A stretch of 64,000 nt of DNA from Serratia sp. UGAL515B_01 (GCF_033095805.1 NZ_CP109901.1:1922001-1986000), one strand, 5' to 3'; shown: positions 9,082 to 18,819, counted from the first letter of the stretch. Notes: generated from the letters alone by a model not told the origin. Translations and numbers: made by a program.

Positions 9082-11790
9082 ATGAACACCCCACCTAAGC
9101 TTTGGCTTAACCATATAATAAATAAAATACAATATCCGCTACTTACCGGTTTAGTTTGCACATTACTGACAGCCTGTAATCCAACCTCAACACAAGATTT
9201 GGCAACAGCCACTGGCACTTCAAGCGATCCCGTAACGCCCGTAGACCCAACGCCTACCGAGGAGCCGACGCCTGAGCCCCTTACCGCACAACAAGCCTGC
9301 GATAAACTCAATGATTTCACCCTACCAGCCTCATCCTTAATCTTGCCCACAGGGGAAGTTCACGTGGTTTCAGCCACGCTGATCCTCACTGATACTATTG
9401 GAAATACCTTAGGTGAGTATTGTCAGGTACGCGGAAAAATTTTTTCCGCGACGGGCAGTGCGCCAGAGATCAATTTTGCCGTTAATCTCCCCACACATTG
9501 GAACAATAAAGCGATCCACTTTGGTGGTGGAGGGTTTAATGGACGGCTGATTGATGGCACGGAAACAGTACGTTTTTCCCTACCGAGTAATCCAGCTCCG
9601 CTTGCACAAGGCTATGCCACCTGGGGTGATGATTCTGGCCACCAGAGCGGGAGTATTACCGATGGTAGTTTTGCCATGGATGATGAGGCGTTAGCCAACT
9701 ACGGCGGCGACACATTGAAAAAAACCCATGATGTTGCATTACTGCTGCTAAAACAGCGTTACAACACATTGCCACAATATAGTTATTTTCTTGGCACATC
9801 TACCGGTGGGCGCGATGCATTGGCCTATATCCAGCGCTGGCCGCTTGATTATGACGGCGTGATTGCTAATGAACCGGCGCTAAATTACAGCGCTACTCGG
9901 CTGTCAAACGTGGCGGTGGGCCGGGCTCTGTATCTTGATGGTGGGGCGGGCTGGCTGAATATCAATAAAACCCTGCTAGTACAACAGGCAGCAATGGCAG
10001 CCTGCGATCGACTGGATGGGGCTACGGATAATGTCATCAGTAATGTGGAAGGATGCCGTGCGGGGGGCGCACAGGTCTTAGCTAATCTACGCTGTCCTGG
10101 TGGTATAGATAGCGGTGATACCTGCCTCTCGGATGCCCAGATTGCTACCGTCAAGGTTATCGAGTCGCCATTACAGCTGAACTATGCGCTGGCTAATGGC
10201 GTAACAGTCGCTGGAGGTTATAATCTGCTAGAAGGTACACTCGTTGCCGGCTCTTTCACCACGCGCAATCTGGGAACTCGCTCGACCCCCGGTAACCCCG
10301 CCGTTAAGGCGGATGCAAATATGTATGTGACTGGCGATCAGTGGGTAAAATATTTCATCACTCGCGACGCCTCCTTCAATGCACTGACCTTTAATCCCGC
10401 TGATCCAGATAGTTACACTTCCCGAGTACAACAGGTCTCTGCATTGACCGATGCCACCAACCCAGACATCTCAGAATTTCTAGGTCATCGGCATCGTCTT
10501 ATCCTGCTGCACGGCCTTGCTGACGAAGTCATCAGTCCAAATTCCACTATCGCCTGGTACCAGGCTGTGATTAATCAGGTCGGGCAGGAGGCTACCCATC
10601 AGGGAATTCGTTTTTATACTGTCCCGGGTATGGGGCATGGTACAGGCAGCTTTTTGCCTGCGTGGAACTCATTAGCAGCGTTGGAAAACTGGGTCGAGCA
10701 TGGTGTGGCCCCCGGTAATCGCTGGGTAATGGATATTAACGCGAAAACCTTTGGGCGAACCAGACCACTCTGCCAGTATCCTTCATGGCCAAAATATCAC
10801 GGTTCCGGCAGTCTTGATGCGGCAATAAACTACAGCTGCACCGATAGCACCAACATTCTTCCACAGGCTTGCTCCAACTTGCCTACGACCGCGACAACCT
10901 ACAAAGGAGGCAATACGTTTGGTGAAGAATTGACCATAAACTTCGATCCTACAACCATGAACTACAGCATTACCATTGATGCCAGCCTGCAACGTCCGGC
11001 GGGTACGCTGCGCAGTGGTACTCTGATTGTCCAGAATGGCTGTACCTTCAGTAGTGACGAGAATGGCGCGTTGTTCACCTTTACCGGAGGTGGGGTACTA
11101 TCCGGTGGCGTAGCAAAAGTATCAGAATCGGAGTTCCTGCCACTGGTGGCATTCCAGAATGTCAGTGACGATTACAAAGCTATCGCCGATATTTACAATG
11201 TGACGGGTATCCAGTACAGCCTCAGCAACGACAATGGCATACCATTGAGCGGCTCAGCCCGGCTTCGCTCCTCCGCGGCTACCTGGCAAACCTGCCGCGA
11301 CCCGAACACTCAAGGGTTTATCATTTACGATGCAAACTGTTCGCTGAGCGCCAAAGGTTATATCGCCTGGAATAACGACCGTAACGCTTTTGACTATTTC
11401 ATCGGTGGAACACCGGCCAATAAAGACGGCAAATTAAGTGGGAGCATCATTAGCGGTATGGTCAATGGCAAACCGGTACCACTGGTTCTAACCCGTTCAG
11501 ATTACTACTACGGCATGGAATTTTATGCGCCTCAGCCTTCAGCCCTGCCCCTAGCAACCGGTGCTGCGGATGGTAATTACCACGTAATGACCACAGAGGT
11601 GGACCAGTTTGATATTGAATTGAGTGGGAGCACGGTCTTTCAGGGGAATACTTATGGCGAACTGACCTATAACCAACCCGTACTCGGCGTAATAAACACA
11701 GCAGGAACGATTATTGGCAGTTACACCACCAATGGCGGCATTCTTTCACTCATCACGGATGACAGTTTTGGCCTGGGACTGTTGTATTAA
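9082..11790 (+). CDS. Tannase/feruloyl esterase-family lipoprotein with an extra C-terminal domain
   Basis: A 902-residue predicted lipoprotein. A hydrophobic leader ends in the lipobox LLTAC (C32), and the next residue is Asn, which favours outer-membrane sorting. A Pro/Thr-rich linker (about 40-68) precedes an alpha/beta hydrolase of the tannase family (about 70-595). Its parts include FGGGGFNG, the nucleophile GTSTGG (S240), HGLADEVISP (D480) and GMGHGTG (H518). The family's usual Cys next to the Ser and Cys next to the His are absent (Thr239 and Gly519). Residues about 600-902 form a Gly/Thr/Ser-rich, probably beta-stranded region I do not recognise. It could hydrolyse phenolic esters at the cell surface. 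It stands alone between ydgJ and an ERIC repeat. Confidence 0.8.
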   Translation: MNTPPKLWLNHIINKIQYPLLTGLVCTLLTACNPTSTQDLATATGTSSDPVTPVDPTPTEEPTPEPLTAQQACDKLNDFTLPASSLILPTGEVHVVSATLILTDTIGNTLGEYCQVRGKIFSATGSAPEINFAVNLPTHWNNKAIHFGGGGFNGRLIDGTETVRFSLPSNPAPLAQGYATWGDDSGHQSGSITDGSFAMDDEALANYGGDTLKKTHDVALLLLKQRYNTLPQYSYFLGTSTGGRDALAYIQRWPLDYDGVIANEPALNYSATRLSNVAVGRALYLDGGAGWLNINKTLLVQQAAMAACDRLDGATDNVISNVEGCRAGGAQVLANLRCPGGIDSGDTCLSDAQIATVKVIESPLQLNYALANGVTVAGGYNLLEGTLVAGSFTTRNLGTRSTPGNPAVKADANMYVTGDQWVKYFITRDASFNALTFNPADPDSYTSRVQQVSALTDATNPDISEFLGHRHRLILLHGLADEVISPNSTIAWYQAVINQVGQEATHQGIRFYTVPGMGHGTGSFLPAWNSLAALENWVEHGVAPGNRWVMDINAKTFGRTRPLCQYPSWPKYHGSGSLDAAINYSCTDSTNILPQACSNLPTTATTYKGGNTFGEELTINFDPTTMNYSITIDASLQRPAGTLRSGTLIVQNGCTFSSDENGALFTFTGGGVLSGGVAKVSESEFLPLVAFQNVSDDYKAIADIYNVTGIQYSLSNDNGIPLSGSARLRSSAATWQTCRDPNTQGFIIYDANCSLSAKGYIAWNNDRNAFDYFIGGTPANKDGKLSGSIISGMVNGKPVPLVLTRSDYYYGMEFYAPQPSALPLATGAADGNYHVMTTEVDQFDIELSGSTVFQGNTYGELTYNQPVLGVINTAGTIIGSYTTNGGILSLITDDSFGLGLLY

Positions 11791-11818
11791 ACGATGTCCA
11801 ATAATAATGCCAGTCAAT

Positions 11819-11944
11819 TACCCTTAATACATCAAGTTGCTTGGGTGTTCGCTATTTTCGTTCACCCTAGTCACAGAGTTTATCTATGCATCTAGGGCTT
11901 CTCTCAGTTGCCGCCTACAAGCAACTCGAATTATTTTGGGTATA
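11819..11944 (-). repeat. ERIC-type imperfect palindrome
   Basis: This 126-bp element starts (minus strand) with TATACCCAAAATAATTCGAG and has CAACTTGA-like sequence near its other end. On the minus strand its centre reads TGTGACTAGGGTGAACGA, close to the conserved ERIC core (GTGACTGGGGTGAGCG). Length and ends match the 126-127 bp ERIC class. It lies directly after the tannase-family gene and may form its 3' hairpin. Confidence 0.75.
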
Positions 11945-12335
11945 AAAGACTAGTGGGAAAAACCTGCACTAAGCAAAAAAATTAAGTAATTTATTGATTA
12001 TTTGATGGTTTTACTCGTAATGACAGGCTGAAAATAGTCACAGCCATCGACCTGTATAGGGTTCGGTGGCTGTCTGGGGCGTTATTTTACTTTACAGGAT
12101 CTTTAGAGGATTAACGGGTTATATATCTGCAGCTTTTGCAACATTCTCGCGGTGATTTGGATTGTCAAGGTTCACACTGGAACACAAGATAGCATATGAC
12201 ACCCAGTCGAATTTCTCATACCAGCCCGCTCTCCAACATATTACATTTATGCAACCGGTTTCAGAAACCGGTTGCAAACACCTTAAGACTCAACCTAGAC
12301 TATGCTTAGTTTTTACATCTAGAGCGAGGATCGTT
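11945..12335. other. Promoter region of the GH1 gene
   Basis: About 390 nt upstream of the GH1 glucosidase, with no supported gene. The stretch 12044-12085 contains inverted GCCATCGAC/GGTGGCTGTC-like sequence. The main feature is the double palindromic operator at 12250-12276. The glucosidase reading frame extends open to 12162, but this upstream part covers the operator and is not considered coding. Confidence 0.6.
12250..12276. promoter_or_regulatory. Double LacI-family operator upstream of the GH1 gene
   Basis: Two 12-nt arms (TGCAACCGGTTT 12250-12261 and AAACCGGTTGCA 12265-12276) are perfect inverted copies around a CAG centre. Each arm itself contains the palindrome AACCGGTT. Each half thus resembles the TGAAACCGGTTTCA operators of AscG and GalR/LacI-type repressors, so the site looks like two overlapping operators. 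It ends 59 nt before the ATG. No LacI-type repressor gene adjoins it; the regulator would act from elsewhere. Confidence 0.65.
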
Positions 12336-13748
12336 ATGTCTGCTTTCCCAAAAGAATTCCTATGGGGTGCCGCTACAGCAGCCTATCAAGTTGAAGGTGC
12401 CCATGATGCTGATGGCAAAGGCCCTTCCATCTGGGACACCTTCTCCCATCTGCCTGGCACTACTTATCAAGGTACCAATGGCGATGTCGCTGTCGATCAC
12501 TATCATCGTTTCCGCGAAGACGTCGCCTTGATGGCTGAAATGGGTATGCAAAGCTATCGCTTCTCCATTTCATGGCCGCGATTGCTACCGCAAGGGCGTG
12601 GTGAAATCAACGAGGCTGGGATCAAATTCTATAGCGACCTGATCGATGCGCTGTTAGAACACAACATTGAGCCGATGATCACCCTTTACCATTGGGATCT
12701 GCCGCAGGCTTTGCAGAACGAAGGGGGCTGGGAAGCACGCAGTACTGCAGAAGCATTCGAAGAGTATGCTCGCCTGTGTTATGCGCGCTACGGTGACCGC
12801 GTCAAGTTATGGTCAACGTTCAATGAAACCGTGTGCTTTATCGGTTTCGGTTACGTCACCGGTGGTCATCCACCAGGCTTGCAAAATACAGCCCGCGCGA
12901 TTCAGGCGTGCCATCATGTGTTTGTCGCTCATGCCAAGGCGGTGGCGGCTTTCCGCTCCAGCGGCATCGATGGCAAAATCGGTTTCGTCAACGTGTTGCA
13001 GACTCACACACCACTGAGTCAGTCGCCTGAAGACCTGGCAGCGTATCAGTTAGCCGAGGGGATCTTTACCCACTGGCTTTATGATCCGGTGCTGAAAGGT
13101 GAATATCCTGCGGAATTGTTGGCACAGGCTCAGGCGCTGTGGGGAGTGCCACAGTTTGCACCAGGCGACGAGCAATTATTGCATGACAATATCTGCGATT
13201 TTATTGGTCTTAACTACTACAAGCGTGAAACCATCGCGGCAAACAATCAGGAATCTCGTCTCACTATCAACACGACCGGTGAGAAAGGCAGTGGCCACCA
13301 GCAAGGGAATGAATTCGGCTTTAAAGGGTTGTTTAAATTCGTTCGCAATCCTAATGGCGTGTATACCGATTGGGACTGGGAGATTTATCCACAAGGTCTT
13401 ACCGAAGGTATTATGAATATCAAAGCACGTTACGGTGATATTCCTATGTATATCACTGAAAACGGGCTAGGTGCCAAAGATCCGATTATCAACGGCGAAG
13501 TGGTAGATGATGATCGCATCGAATATCTGCGTCAGCATATTGGCGCCATCGAAGATGCCATCAAACAAGGTGCGGATGTACGTGGTTACTATCCGTGGTC
13601 ATTTATCGATTTACTCAGTTGGCTCAACGGGTTCCAGAAACAGTATGGCTTTGTTTATGTTGATCATAACAAAGATCTGGCACGTCAGCGCAAGAAGAGT
13701 TTCTTCTGGTACCAGAAACTGATCGCCAGCAACGGCGCTGAACGCTAA
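12336..13748 (+). CDS. Glycoside hydrolase family 1 beta-glucosidase, probably 6-phospho type
   Basis: A 470-residue (beta/alpha)8 retaining glycosidase. The acid/base is E164 in LWSTFNE and the nucleophile is E375 in PMYITENG; the opening FPKEFLWGAATAAYQVEG is typical of GH1. The tail has LLSWLNGFQKQYGFVYVD. The Ser and the K-x-Y pair there fit the phosphate-binding region of 6-phospho-beta-glucosidases such as Bacillus BglC/YckE. The alternative is an ordinary beta-glucosidase. The ATG at 12336 has an AGCGAGGA ribosome site. No PTS permease is adjacent, so the sugar would be imported by a distant system. The double operator upstream suggests substrate-inducible control. Confidence 0.9.
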   Translation: MSAFPKEFLWGAATAAYQVEGAHDADGKGPSIWDTFSHLPGTTYQGTNGDVAVDHYHRFREDVALMAEMGMQSYRFSISWPRLLPQGRGEINEAGIKFYSDLIDALLEHNIEPMITLYHWDLPQALQNEGGWEARSTAEAFEEYARLCYARYGDRVKLWSTFNETVCFIGFGYVTGGHPPGLQNTARAIQACHHVFVAHAKAVAAFRSSGIDGKIGFVNVLQTHTPLSQSPEDLAAYQLAEGIFTHWLYDPVLKGEYPAELLAQAQALWGVPQFAPGDEQLLHDNICDFIGLNYYKRETIAANNQESRLTINTTGEKGSGHQQGNEFGFKGLFKFVRNPNGVYTDWDWEIYPQGLTEGIMNIKARYGDIPMYITENGLGAKDPIINGEVVDDDRIEYLRQHIGAIEDAIKQGADVRGYYPWSFIDLLSWLNGFQKQYGFVYVDHNKDLARQRKKSFFWYQKLIASNGAER

Positions 13749-13774
13749 CCCTATAACTTTATTGCGAAACAGCT

Positions 13775-13806
13775 AAATGCCAGTTTTTACTGGCATTTTT
13801 CTTTTT
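13775..13806 (+). terminator. Rho-independent terminator of the GH1 gene
   Basis: A perfect 10-bp stem, AAATGCCAGT (13775-13784) with ACTGGCATTT (13789-13798), closes a TTTT loop and is followed by a T-rich run. It lies 26 nt after the stop codon. Confidence 0.9.
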
Positions 13807-13872
13807 AGTCATCACAGATAGCTATCATTGCCTCGCGTGTGAGTTGATATTTGTTTAAGCTATGCGGCGATA

Positions 13873-14334
13873 ATGAATAATACTCCGGACATTATGATGA
13901 CCCAAGCTCAATACTCCCGCATCGGCGGCTGGTTACTGGCCCCAATGGCTTATCTTATCGTAACCCTACTGAGCGCCAGTTTGATGCTGATGCTGTACGC
14001 TATGGCCATATTTATGCCAGAATCGCGCGAATATTTACTCACCAATGCTCAGGCATTCACTCTGCAATGGTATTTTTCTGTGCTCACCACCTTGGCTATG
14101 TGGTGTTTTACGATTTACCTGCTGTGGCTGTTTTGCCAACGTTCACAGCGTTTCCCCAAGCTGTTTCTGGTCTGGTTACTGATCACCGTATTATTGGCAA
14201 TCAAAGCTTTCGCTTTTGCTCAAGTACCTGACGACGTTGCGGTGCGCAGCCTCCTTTGGCCATTGCTGCTGGCTGCATTACTGGTCCCTTACGTTAAGCG
14301 TTCAACGCGAGTTAAAGGCACTTTCACCGAGTAG
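13873..14334 (+). CDS. ydgK: DUF2569 inner-membrane protein YdgK
   Basis: A 153-residue protein with four predicted transmembrane segments. It matches E. coli YdgK at RIGGWLLAPMA near the start, LLITVLLAIKAFAF in the middle and VPYVKRSSRVK-like sequence at the end. The function of this family is unknown. It precedes rsxA by 145 nt on the same strand, the same neighbour as in E. coli, which hints at a link to the Rsx membrane complex. An in-frame ATG-ATG at about 13903 is an alternative start; neither has a strong ribosome site. Confidence 0.88.
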   Translation: MNNTPDIMMTQAQYSRIGGWLLAPMAYLIVTLLSASLMLMLYAMAIFMPESREYLLTNAQAFTLQWYFSVLTTLAMWCFTIYLLWLFCQRSQRFPKLFLVWLLITVLLAIKAFAFAQVPDDVAVRSLLWPLLLAALLVPYVKRSTRVKGTFTE

Positions 14335-14479
14335 CCACAACGAAAGCACGTTCTGCACGTAGAGTTGTGTAAATTTTCATCAAAATAGGCAAAAAAACGC
14401 AGTACCCTTGCTATTAGTGTGTTGTCGTAACGACGCCAATTCCCGATAATAGGCGGCTTTCACTTTTGTAGGCTATGTA

Positions 14480-15061
14480 ATGACCGAATACCTGCTTTTG
14501 TTTGTCGGCACAGTGCTGGTGAATAACTTTGTCCTGGTTAAGTTTTTGGGCCTGTGCCCATTTATGGGTGTTTCCAAAAAACTGGAAAGTGCCATCGGCA
14601 TGGGCATGGCTACAACTTTCGTCATGACGCTGGCTTCTATCTGCGCATGGCTGATCAACAGCTTTATCCTGATCCCGTTGGATTTAGTGTATCTGCGCAC
14701 TCTTTCTTTCATTCTGGTGATCGCCGTTGTGGTGCAATTCACCGAAATGGTGGTGCGTAAAACCAGTCCGGCACTCTACCGCCTGTTAGGGATTTTCCTG
14801 CCCCTGATAACAACCAACTGTGCTGTACTGGGGGTTGCATTACTCAATATTAACCTTGGTCACAACTTCATGCAGTCTGCGATTTATGGTTTTAGTGCCG
14901 CTGCGGGCTTTTCGTTGGTGATGGTGCTGTTTTCCGCCATTCGTGAACGGTTGGCTGTCGCCGATGTGCCAGCGCCATTTCGTGGCTCCTCTATCGCATT
15001 GATCACCGCTGGATTGATGTCACTTGCCTTTATGGGCTTTACCGGGCTGGTGAAATTCTAA
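14480..15061 (+). CDS. rsxA: Rsx/Rnf electron transport complex subunit A
   Basis: A 193-residue integral membrane protein with six predicted helices, homologous to NqrE/RnfA ([18 protein letters not shown] near residue 20, [14 protein letters not shown] in the middle). The Rsx complex moves electrons across or at the inner membrane and, in E. coli, keeps the SoxR [2Fe-2S] sensor reduced. The TAA overlaps the rsxB ATG by one base. The conserved cysteines in the GLCP and NCAV motifs, implicated in a membrane-embedded iron site in this family, are present. Confidence 0.97.
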   Translation: MTEYLLLFVGTVLVNNFVLVKFLGLCPFMGVSKKLESAIGMGMATTFVMTLASICAWLINSFILIPLDLVYLRTLSFILVIAVVVQFTEMVVRKTSPALYRLLGIFLPLITTNCAVLGVALLNINLGHNFMQSAIYGFSAAAGFSLVMVLFSAIRERLAVADVPAPFRGSSIALITAGLMSLAFMGFTGLVKF

Positions 15062-15636
15062 TGACTGCGTTGTGGATAGCCATTGCCGCATTAAGCACGT
15101 TAGGGCTACTGTTTGGTCTCGTGCTGGGTTTTGCTGCACGTCGTTTTGAAGTGGAGGAAGATCCGCTTGCCGAACAGGTCGATGAGATCCTACCACAAAG
15201 CCAATGTGGTCAATGCGGCTACCCTGGTTGCCGCCCCTATGCTGAAGCCGTGGCCAATGGTGAGATGATCAACAAATGTGCACCCGGCGGAGAACAGGTG
15301 ATGCTCAGGCTGGCAGAGTTGCTTAATGTTGAACCTCAACCGTTAGATGGCGGCGCAGCCGTCGCCGCGCCGATACGCAAGGTCGCCTTTATTCACGAAG
15401 CCGAATGTATCGGTTGTACCAAATGTATTCAAGCCTGCCCTGTTGACGCCATTGTTGGTGCCACGCGCGCCATGCATACAGTGATTACTGATCTTTGTAC
15501 CGGCTGCGACCTGTGCGTTGCTCCTTGCCCAACTGACTGTATTGAAATGAAACCGGTCGCTACCACTACCGCTAGCTGGAAGTGGGATATGAAAACAATT
15601 CCGGTGCAAGTGATCCAAGTGGAGCAACATGTTTAG
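15061..15636 (+). CDS. rsxB: Rsx/Rnf complex iron-sulfur subunit B
   Basis: A 191-residue membrane-anchored ferredoxin. One N-terminal helix is followed by a four-cysteine cluster domain (CGQCGYPGC near residue 50 with a later Cys before PGGEQV). Two [4Fe-4S] ferredoxin motifs follow: [12 protein letters not shown] near 116 and [12 protein letters not shown] near 146. It carries electrons between RsxC and the membrane subunits. It overlaps rsxA by one base and rsxC by 8 nt, so the three are translationally coupled. Confidence 0.97.
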   Translation: MTALWIAIAALSTLGLLFGLVLGFAARRFEVEEDPLAEQVDEILPQSQCGQCGYPGCRPYAEAVANGEMINKCAPGGEQVMLRLAELLNVEPQPLDGGAAVAAPIRKVAFIHEAECIGCTKCIQACPVDAIVGATRAMHTVITDLCTGCDLCVAPCPTDCIEMKPVATTTASWKWDMKTIPVQVIQVEQHV

Positions 15637-17890
15637 TTTATTCGCCGCCTTTAAAAAAGATCGGATTTGGGATTTCGATGGCGGTATTCATCCACCGGAA
15701 ATGAAAACCCAGTCCAGCGGTGTACCACTGCGAGCCGTTCCTCTGCCAGATATTTTCATCGTGCCTTTGCAACAGCATTTAGGCCCTGAGGGCGAACTGT
15801 GCGTGAAAGCCGGTGACGCGGTATTAAAAGGCCAGCCCCTTACCTTCGGACATGGTCGCACATTACCGGTACATGCGCCGACTTCTGGAAGAATACGTGC
15901 AATTGAACCTCGCGTAACCGCACATCCCTCTGGCTTGGCTGAGCTGTGTGTGATCATTGAACCAGACGGACAGGATCGCTGGTGCAATCTGACTCCAGTG
16001 ACGGATTATCATCAACTCAGCACGGAAGAACTACTCCAGCGTATTCATCAGGCTGGTATTGCTGGTCTGGGAGGAGCCGGTTTTCCTACTGCCAGCAAAT
16101 TGCAAGGCGGCGATCAGCAAGTAGAAACCCTGATCCTTAACGCAGCTGAATGTGAGCCCTATATCACTGCCGACGATCGGTTGATGCAAGAACACGCTGC
16201 CCAAATTATTGAAGGTATCCAGATCCTGCGTCACCTTCTGAAACCGAAAGTGACCCTGATAGGCATTGAAGACAATAAACCACAGGCTATCAGCGCGTTA
16301 GCCCTCGCTTTGCGCGGGCAAAATGACGTTATGCTGCGTGTGATCCCCACCAAATACCCATCCGGTGGTGCCAAACAATTAACCAAGATCCTGACAGGCA
16401 AAGAAGTTCCCCATGGCATGCACTCCTCCTCTATCGGTGTATTGATGCAAAATGTGGGTACCGCTTTTGCCATCAAGCGGGCCATCGTTGACGGTGAACC
16501 GTTGATAGAGCGTGTCGTCACTTTGACCGGTGAGGCTATGAGCAAGCCTGGTAACGTCTGGGCACGGCTCGGCACTCCCGTACAACACTTATTGACTTTG
16601 GGAGGGTATCGACCACAGCCACAGCCAATGGTTATCATGGGGGGACCTTTAATGGGATTCACCCTACCTGCCTTGGATGTTCCTATTGTCAAGATCAGCA
16701 ACTGTTTGCTTGCACCGACGATAAATGAAATGGCACCACAGGAGCCAGAGCTCTCATGCATCCGCTGCGGATTGTGTGCCGATGCCTGCCCTGCGGGGCT
16801 GTTACCACAACAGCTTTACTGGTTCAGCCGCGGCAAAGAGCATGAAAAAGCACGCAACCACAACCTATTCGATTGCATCGAATGTGGTGCTTGTGCCTAT
16901 GTTTGCCCCAGCAATATTCCGCTGGTGCAATACTATCGCCAGGAAAAGGCAGATATCAAAACTTTGGATCAAGAAGCTGCACGTACAGCGGAAGCCAAAG
17001 CTCGCTTCGAGGCGAAGCAGACACGTCTGGAACGAGAGAAACGCGCCCGTGAAGAGCGTCACAAAAAAGCGGCGGTAAAACTGACCACAAACGACCAAAA
17101 TGCCGTTCAAGCCGCGCTGGCGCGAGTTCGTAGCAAAAATGGCGAAGCCAGCGCGATAACGATTATTGGTCAGGAACCTGACAATAGTGCAGCTATCGCT
17201 GCCCGCGAAGCACGTAAAGCACTGGCCAGAGAGCGTAAAGCACTGCAAACAATCGAAGTCACCGTCACTGACGAACAAGACCAGCGCAAAGCCGCCGTTG
17301 CCGCCGCACTAGCGCGCGTTAAAGCCAAGAAAGCGGCACAACCCGCACAAAGTGCTGAACCAGTGACTAACGCAGAACAGGAAGACCCCCGTAAAGCCGC
17401 CGTTGCCGCCGCACTAGCGCGCGTTAAAGCCAAGAAAGCAGCACAACTTACACAAAATGCTGAACCAGCGGCTGATGCAGAACAGGAAGACCCGCGCAAA
17501 GCCGCCGTTGCCGCCGCACTAGCGCGCGTTAAAGCCAAGAAAGCAGCACAACTTACACAAAATGCTGAACCAGCGGCTGATGCAGAACAGGAAGACCCGC
17601 GCAAAGCCGCCGTTGCCGCCGCACTAGCGCGCGTTAAAGCCAAAAAAGCAGCACAACTTGCACAGAATGCTGAACCAGTGACGGATACAGAACAGGAGGA
17701 TCCCCGCAAAGCCGCCGTTGCCGCCGCACTAGCGCGAGTTAAAGCCAAGAAAGCAGCACAACTTACACAAAATGCTGAACCAGTGACGGATGCAGAACAG
17801 GAAGACCCGCGCAAAGCCGCCGTTGCCGCCGCACTAGCGCGCGTTAAAGCCAAAAAGGCCGAGTCACAACCAGTTCCAATCGATGAATAG
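15629..17890 (+). CDS. rsxC: Rsx/Rnf complex NADH/flavin/iron-sulfur subunit C with expanded repeat tail
   Basis: A 753-residue peripheral subunit that accepts electrons from NAD(P)H. The core is conserved: [13 protein letters not shown] nucleotide/flavin region, [12 protein letters not shown], and two ferredoxin motifs [12 protein letters not shown] (near 376) and [12 protein letters not shown] (near 416). A charged Ala/Lys/Arg/Glu-rich coil follows. The end is a tandem array of five full 35-residue units and a partial sixth (residues about 551-744). E. coli RsxC also has an Ala/Lys-rich tail, so the tail is a family trait, but near-identical repeats imply recent expansion or contraction. 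Unusually, rsxD does not follow: a terminator-like hairpin and an opposing regulator intervene. Confidence 0.96.
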   Translation: MFSLFAAFKKDRIWDFDGGIHPPEMKTQSSGVPLRAVPLPDIFIVPLQQHLGPEGELCVKAGDAVLKGQPLTFGHGRTLPVHAPTSGRIRAIEPRVTAHPSGLAELCVIIEPDGQDRWCNLTPVTDYHQLSTEELLQRIHQAGIAGLGGAGFPTASKLQGGDQQVETLILNAAECEPYITADDRLMQEHAAQIIEGIQILRHLLKPKVTLIGIEDNKPQAISALALALRGQNDVMLRVIPTKYPSGGAKQLTKILTGKEVPHGMHSSSIGVLMQNVGTAFAIKRAIVDGEPLIERVVTLTGEAMSKPGNVWARLGTPVQHLLTLGGYRPQPQPMVIMGGPLMGFTLPALDVPIVKISNCLLAPTINEMAPQEPELSCIRCGLCADACPAGLLPQQLYWFSRGKEHEKARNHNLFDCIECGACAYVCPSNIPLVQYYRQEKADIKTLDQEAARTAEAKARFEAKQTRLEREKRAREERHKKAAVKLTTNDQNAVQAALARVRSKNGEASAITIIGQEPDNSAAIAAREARKALARERKALQTIEVTVTDEQDQRKAAVAAALARVKAKKAAQPAQSAEPVTNAEQEDPRKAAVAAALARVKAKKAAQLTQNAEPAADAEQEDPRKAAVAAALARVKAKKAAQLTQNAEPAADAEQEDPRKAAVAAALARVKAKKAAQLAQNAEPVTDTEQEDPRKAAVAAALARVKAKKAAQLTQNAEPVTDAEQEDPRKAAVAAALARVKAKKAESQPVPIDE
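17279..17863 (+). repeat. 105-bp tandem repeats inside rsxC
   Basis: Five complete 105-bp units (17279-17803) and one shortened unit encode 35-residue repeats beginning D(P/Q)[17 protein letters not shown] and ending in a variable AEP..(D/N)(A/T)EQE. Units two and three are almost identical at the nucleotide level; the others differ mainly in the acidic linker. The conserved half is a predicted amphipathic helix; the linker is acidic. Unit number is likely to vary between strains by slippage or recombination. Confidence 0.95.
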
Positions 17891-17897
17891 CAGACCT

Positions 17898-17927
17898 AAA
17901 CGGGGGTTTTTGCCGATCCCCCCGTTT
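17898..17927. terminator. Hairpin between rsxC and the convergent AraC-type gene
   Basis: AAACGGGGG (17898-17906) pairs perfectly with CCCCCGTTT (17919-17927) across a 12-nt loop. It starts 8 nt after the rsxC stop and contains the stop codon of the opposite gene. No strong T-run follows on the plus strand. If it works, transcription from rsxA would not pass efficiently into rsxD. Confidence 0.6.
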
Positions 17928-18819
17928 AATCAATAGAAATCAGATAGGTATAATTCACATCTATCTGACGCAGTTTTGCAGACTGATTCCACTCTTTCGT
18001 TTCCAACATCTCCATCTCAATGCTCCCTTCCACTTCATTACGTAATGTGGGTACCACATGGGCAAGCAGAAAGGAAACAAATTGCCCGCACTCCTTTGCC
18101 GTTCCTTGATGGTTGATAGCAATGTATTCACGCGCTGGCAGGTGAATATTATCGATTTGATGGCCGGAAAGAATATCTTTCTTATGTTCTGGTGCTACCG
18201 CCATGATGTGAGTGCCAGAGCATTCACCATTACTGTGCTCTCGCAAGGAATGAATACTGAAAACCTTGCGGCACTCGACATTTAACCCTTTAAAGAAGTT
18301 ATTAAAAATCTCCCCCTTCACAGCGATGCAGGAAGAAACGGCAATCTCTTGTTCAGTCTCTAGTTCCAGTTCCCGTGAAAGACCAACCAGATGCATTTCT
18401 GGTAATACCAGCCGTTTGATCTCAGGGTAAAAATCGGCTTCATAGTTGGCTTCAAAGTTGAAACGAGGCATCAGATTTTTGACGTCCCATTTGCTCATCG
18501 TGCGATAACGGTTTGGTGTTGTACCAAAGCGTTGTTTAAACATACGAGTAAAAGTTTGTTGAGAGTCGAATCCCAATTCGTCAGAGATATTAATAATAGA
18601 GCGATTAGTGATACGCAACGCTACCGCAGCACGGGTAAGGATGCGAGAACGTATATAGGTAGCAAGCTGGAGGCCAGTGATACGCTTAAACTTACGCTGT
18701 AAGTACCACTTGGAGTAGCCCGAAATCCGTGCAACTTCATCTAGATTTGGCCGCGTTTCCAAGTGAATCTCTACCCACTCAATCAGTTCTTCAATGAAAA
18801 GCATGTCTTCATTAGTCAT
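17926..18819 (-). CDS. Rob-like AraC-family transcriptional regulator with GyrI-like effector domain
   Basis: A 297-residue regulator. Residues about 8-105 hold two helix-turn-helix motifs of the AraC/XylS family (NLDEVARISGYSKWYLQRKFKRITG and ISDELGFDSQQTFTRMFKQRFG). Residues about 120-297 form a GyrI/SOUL-like ligand domain (VLPEMHLVGLSRELE, AREYIAINHQGTAKE). The layout, DNA-binding domain first and effector second, is that of Rob, which activates soxRS/marA-type stress regulons. It is read against the rsx genes and separates rsxC from rsxD. The connection with Rsx, which resets SoxR, is suggestive but inferred. Confidence 0.9.
   Translation of the reverse strand: MTNEDMLFIEELIEWVEIHLETRPNLDEVARISGYSKWYLQRKFKRITGLQLATYIRSRILTRAAVALRITNRSIINISDELGFDSQQTFTRMFKQRFGTTPNRYRTMSKWDVKNLMPRFNFEANYEADFYPEIKRLVLPEMHLVGLSRELELETEQEIAVSSCIAVKGEIFNNFFKGLNVECRKVFSIHSLREHSNGECSGTHIMAVAPEHKKDILSGHQIDNIHLPAREYIAINHQGTAKECGQFVSFLLAHVVPTLRNEVEGSIEMEMLETKEWNQSAKLRQIDVNYTYLISID

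Noticed and set aside
12162..12335. Upstream extension of the GH1 glucosidase frame
   Set aside because: It runs through the palindromic operator and does not resemble a GH1 N-terminus; the ATG at 12336 has a good ribosome site and the family start.
17170..17853. A 227-codon frame on the minus strand antisense to rsxC
   Set aside because: It is the reverse reading of the 105-bp repeats, with a repetitive Ala/Ser/Arg composition and no ribosome site; rsxC on the plus strand is clearly the gene.
17279..17863. Regular repeats that could suggest a CRISPR array
   Set aside because: The units are 105 bp without unique spacers and lie in frame within a known gene.
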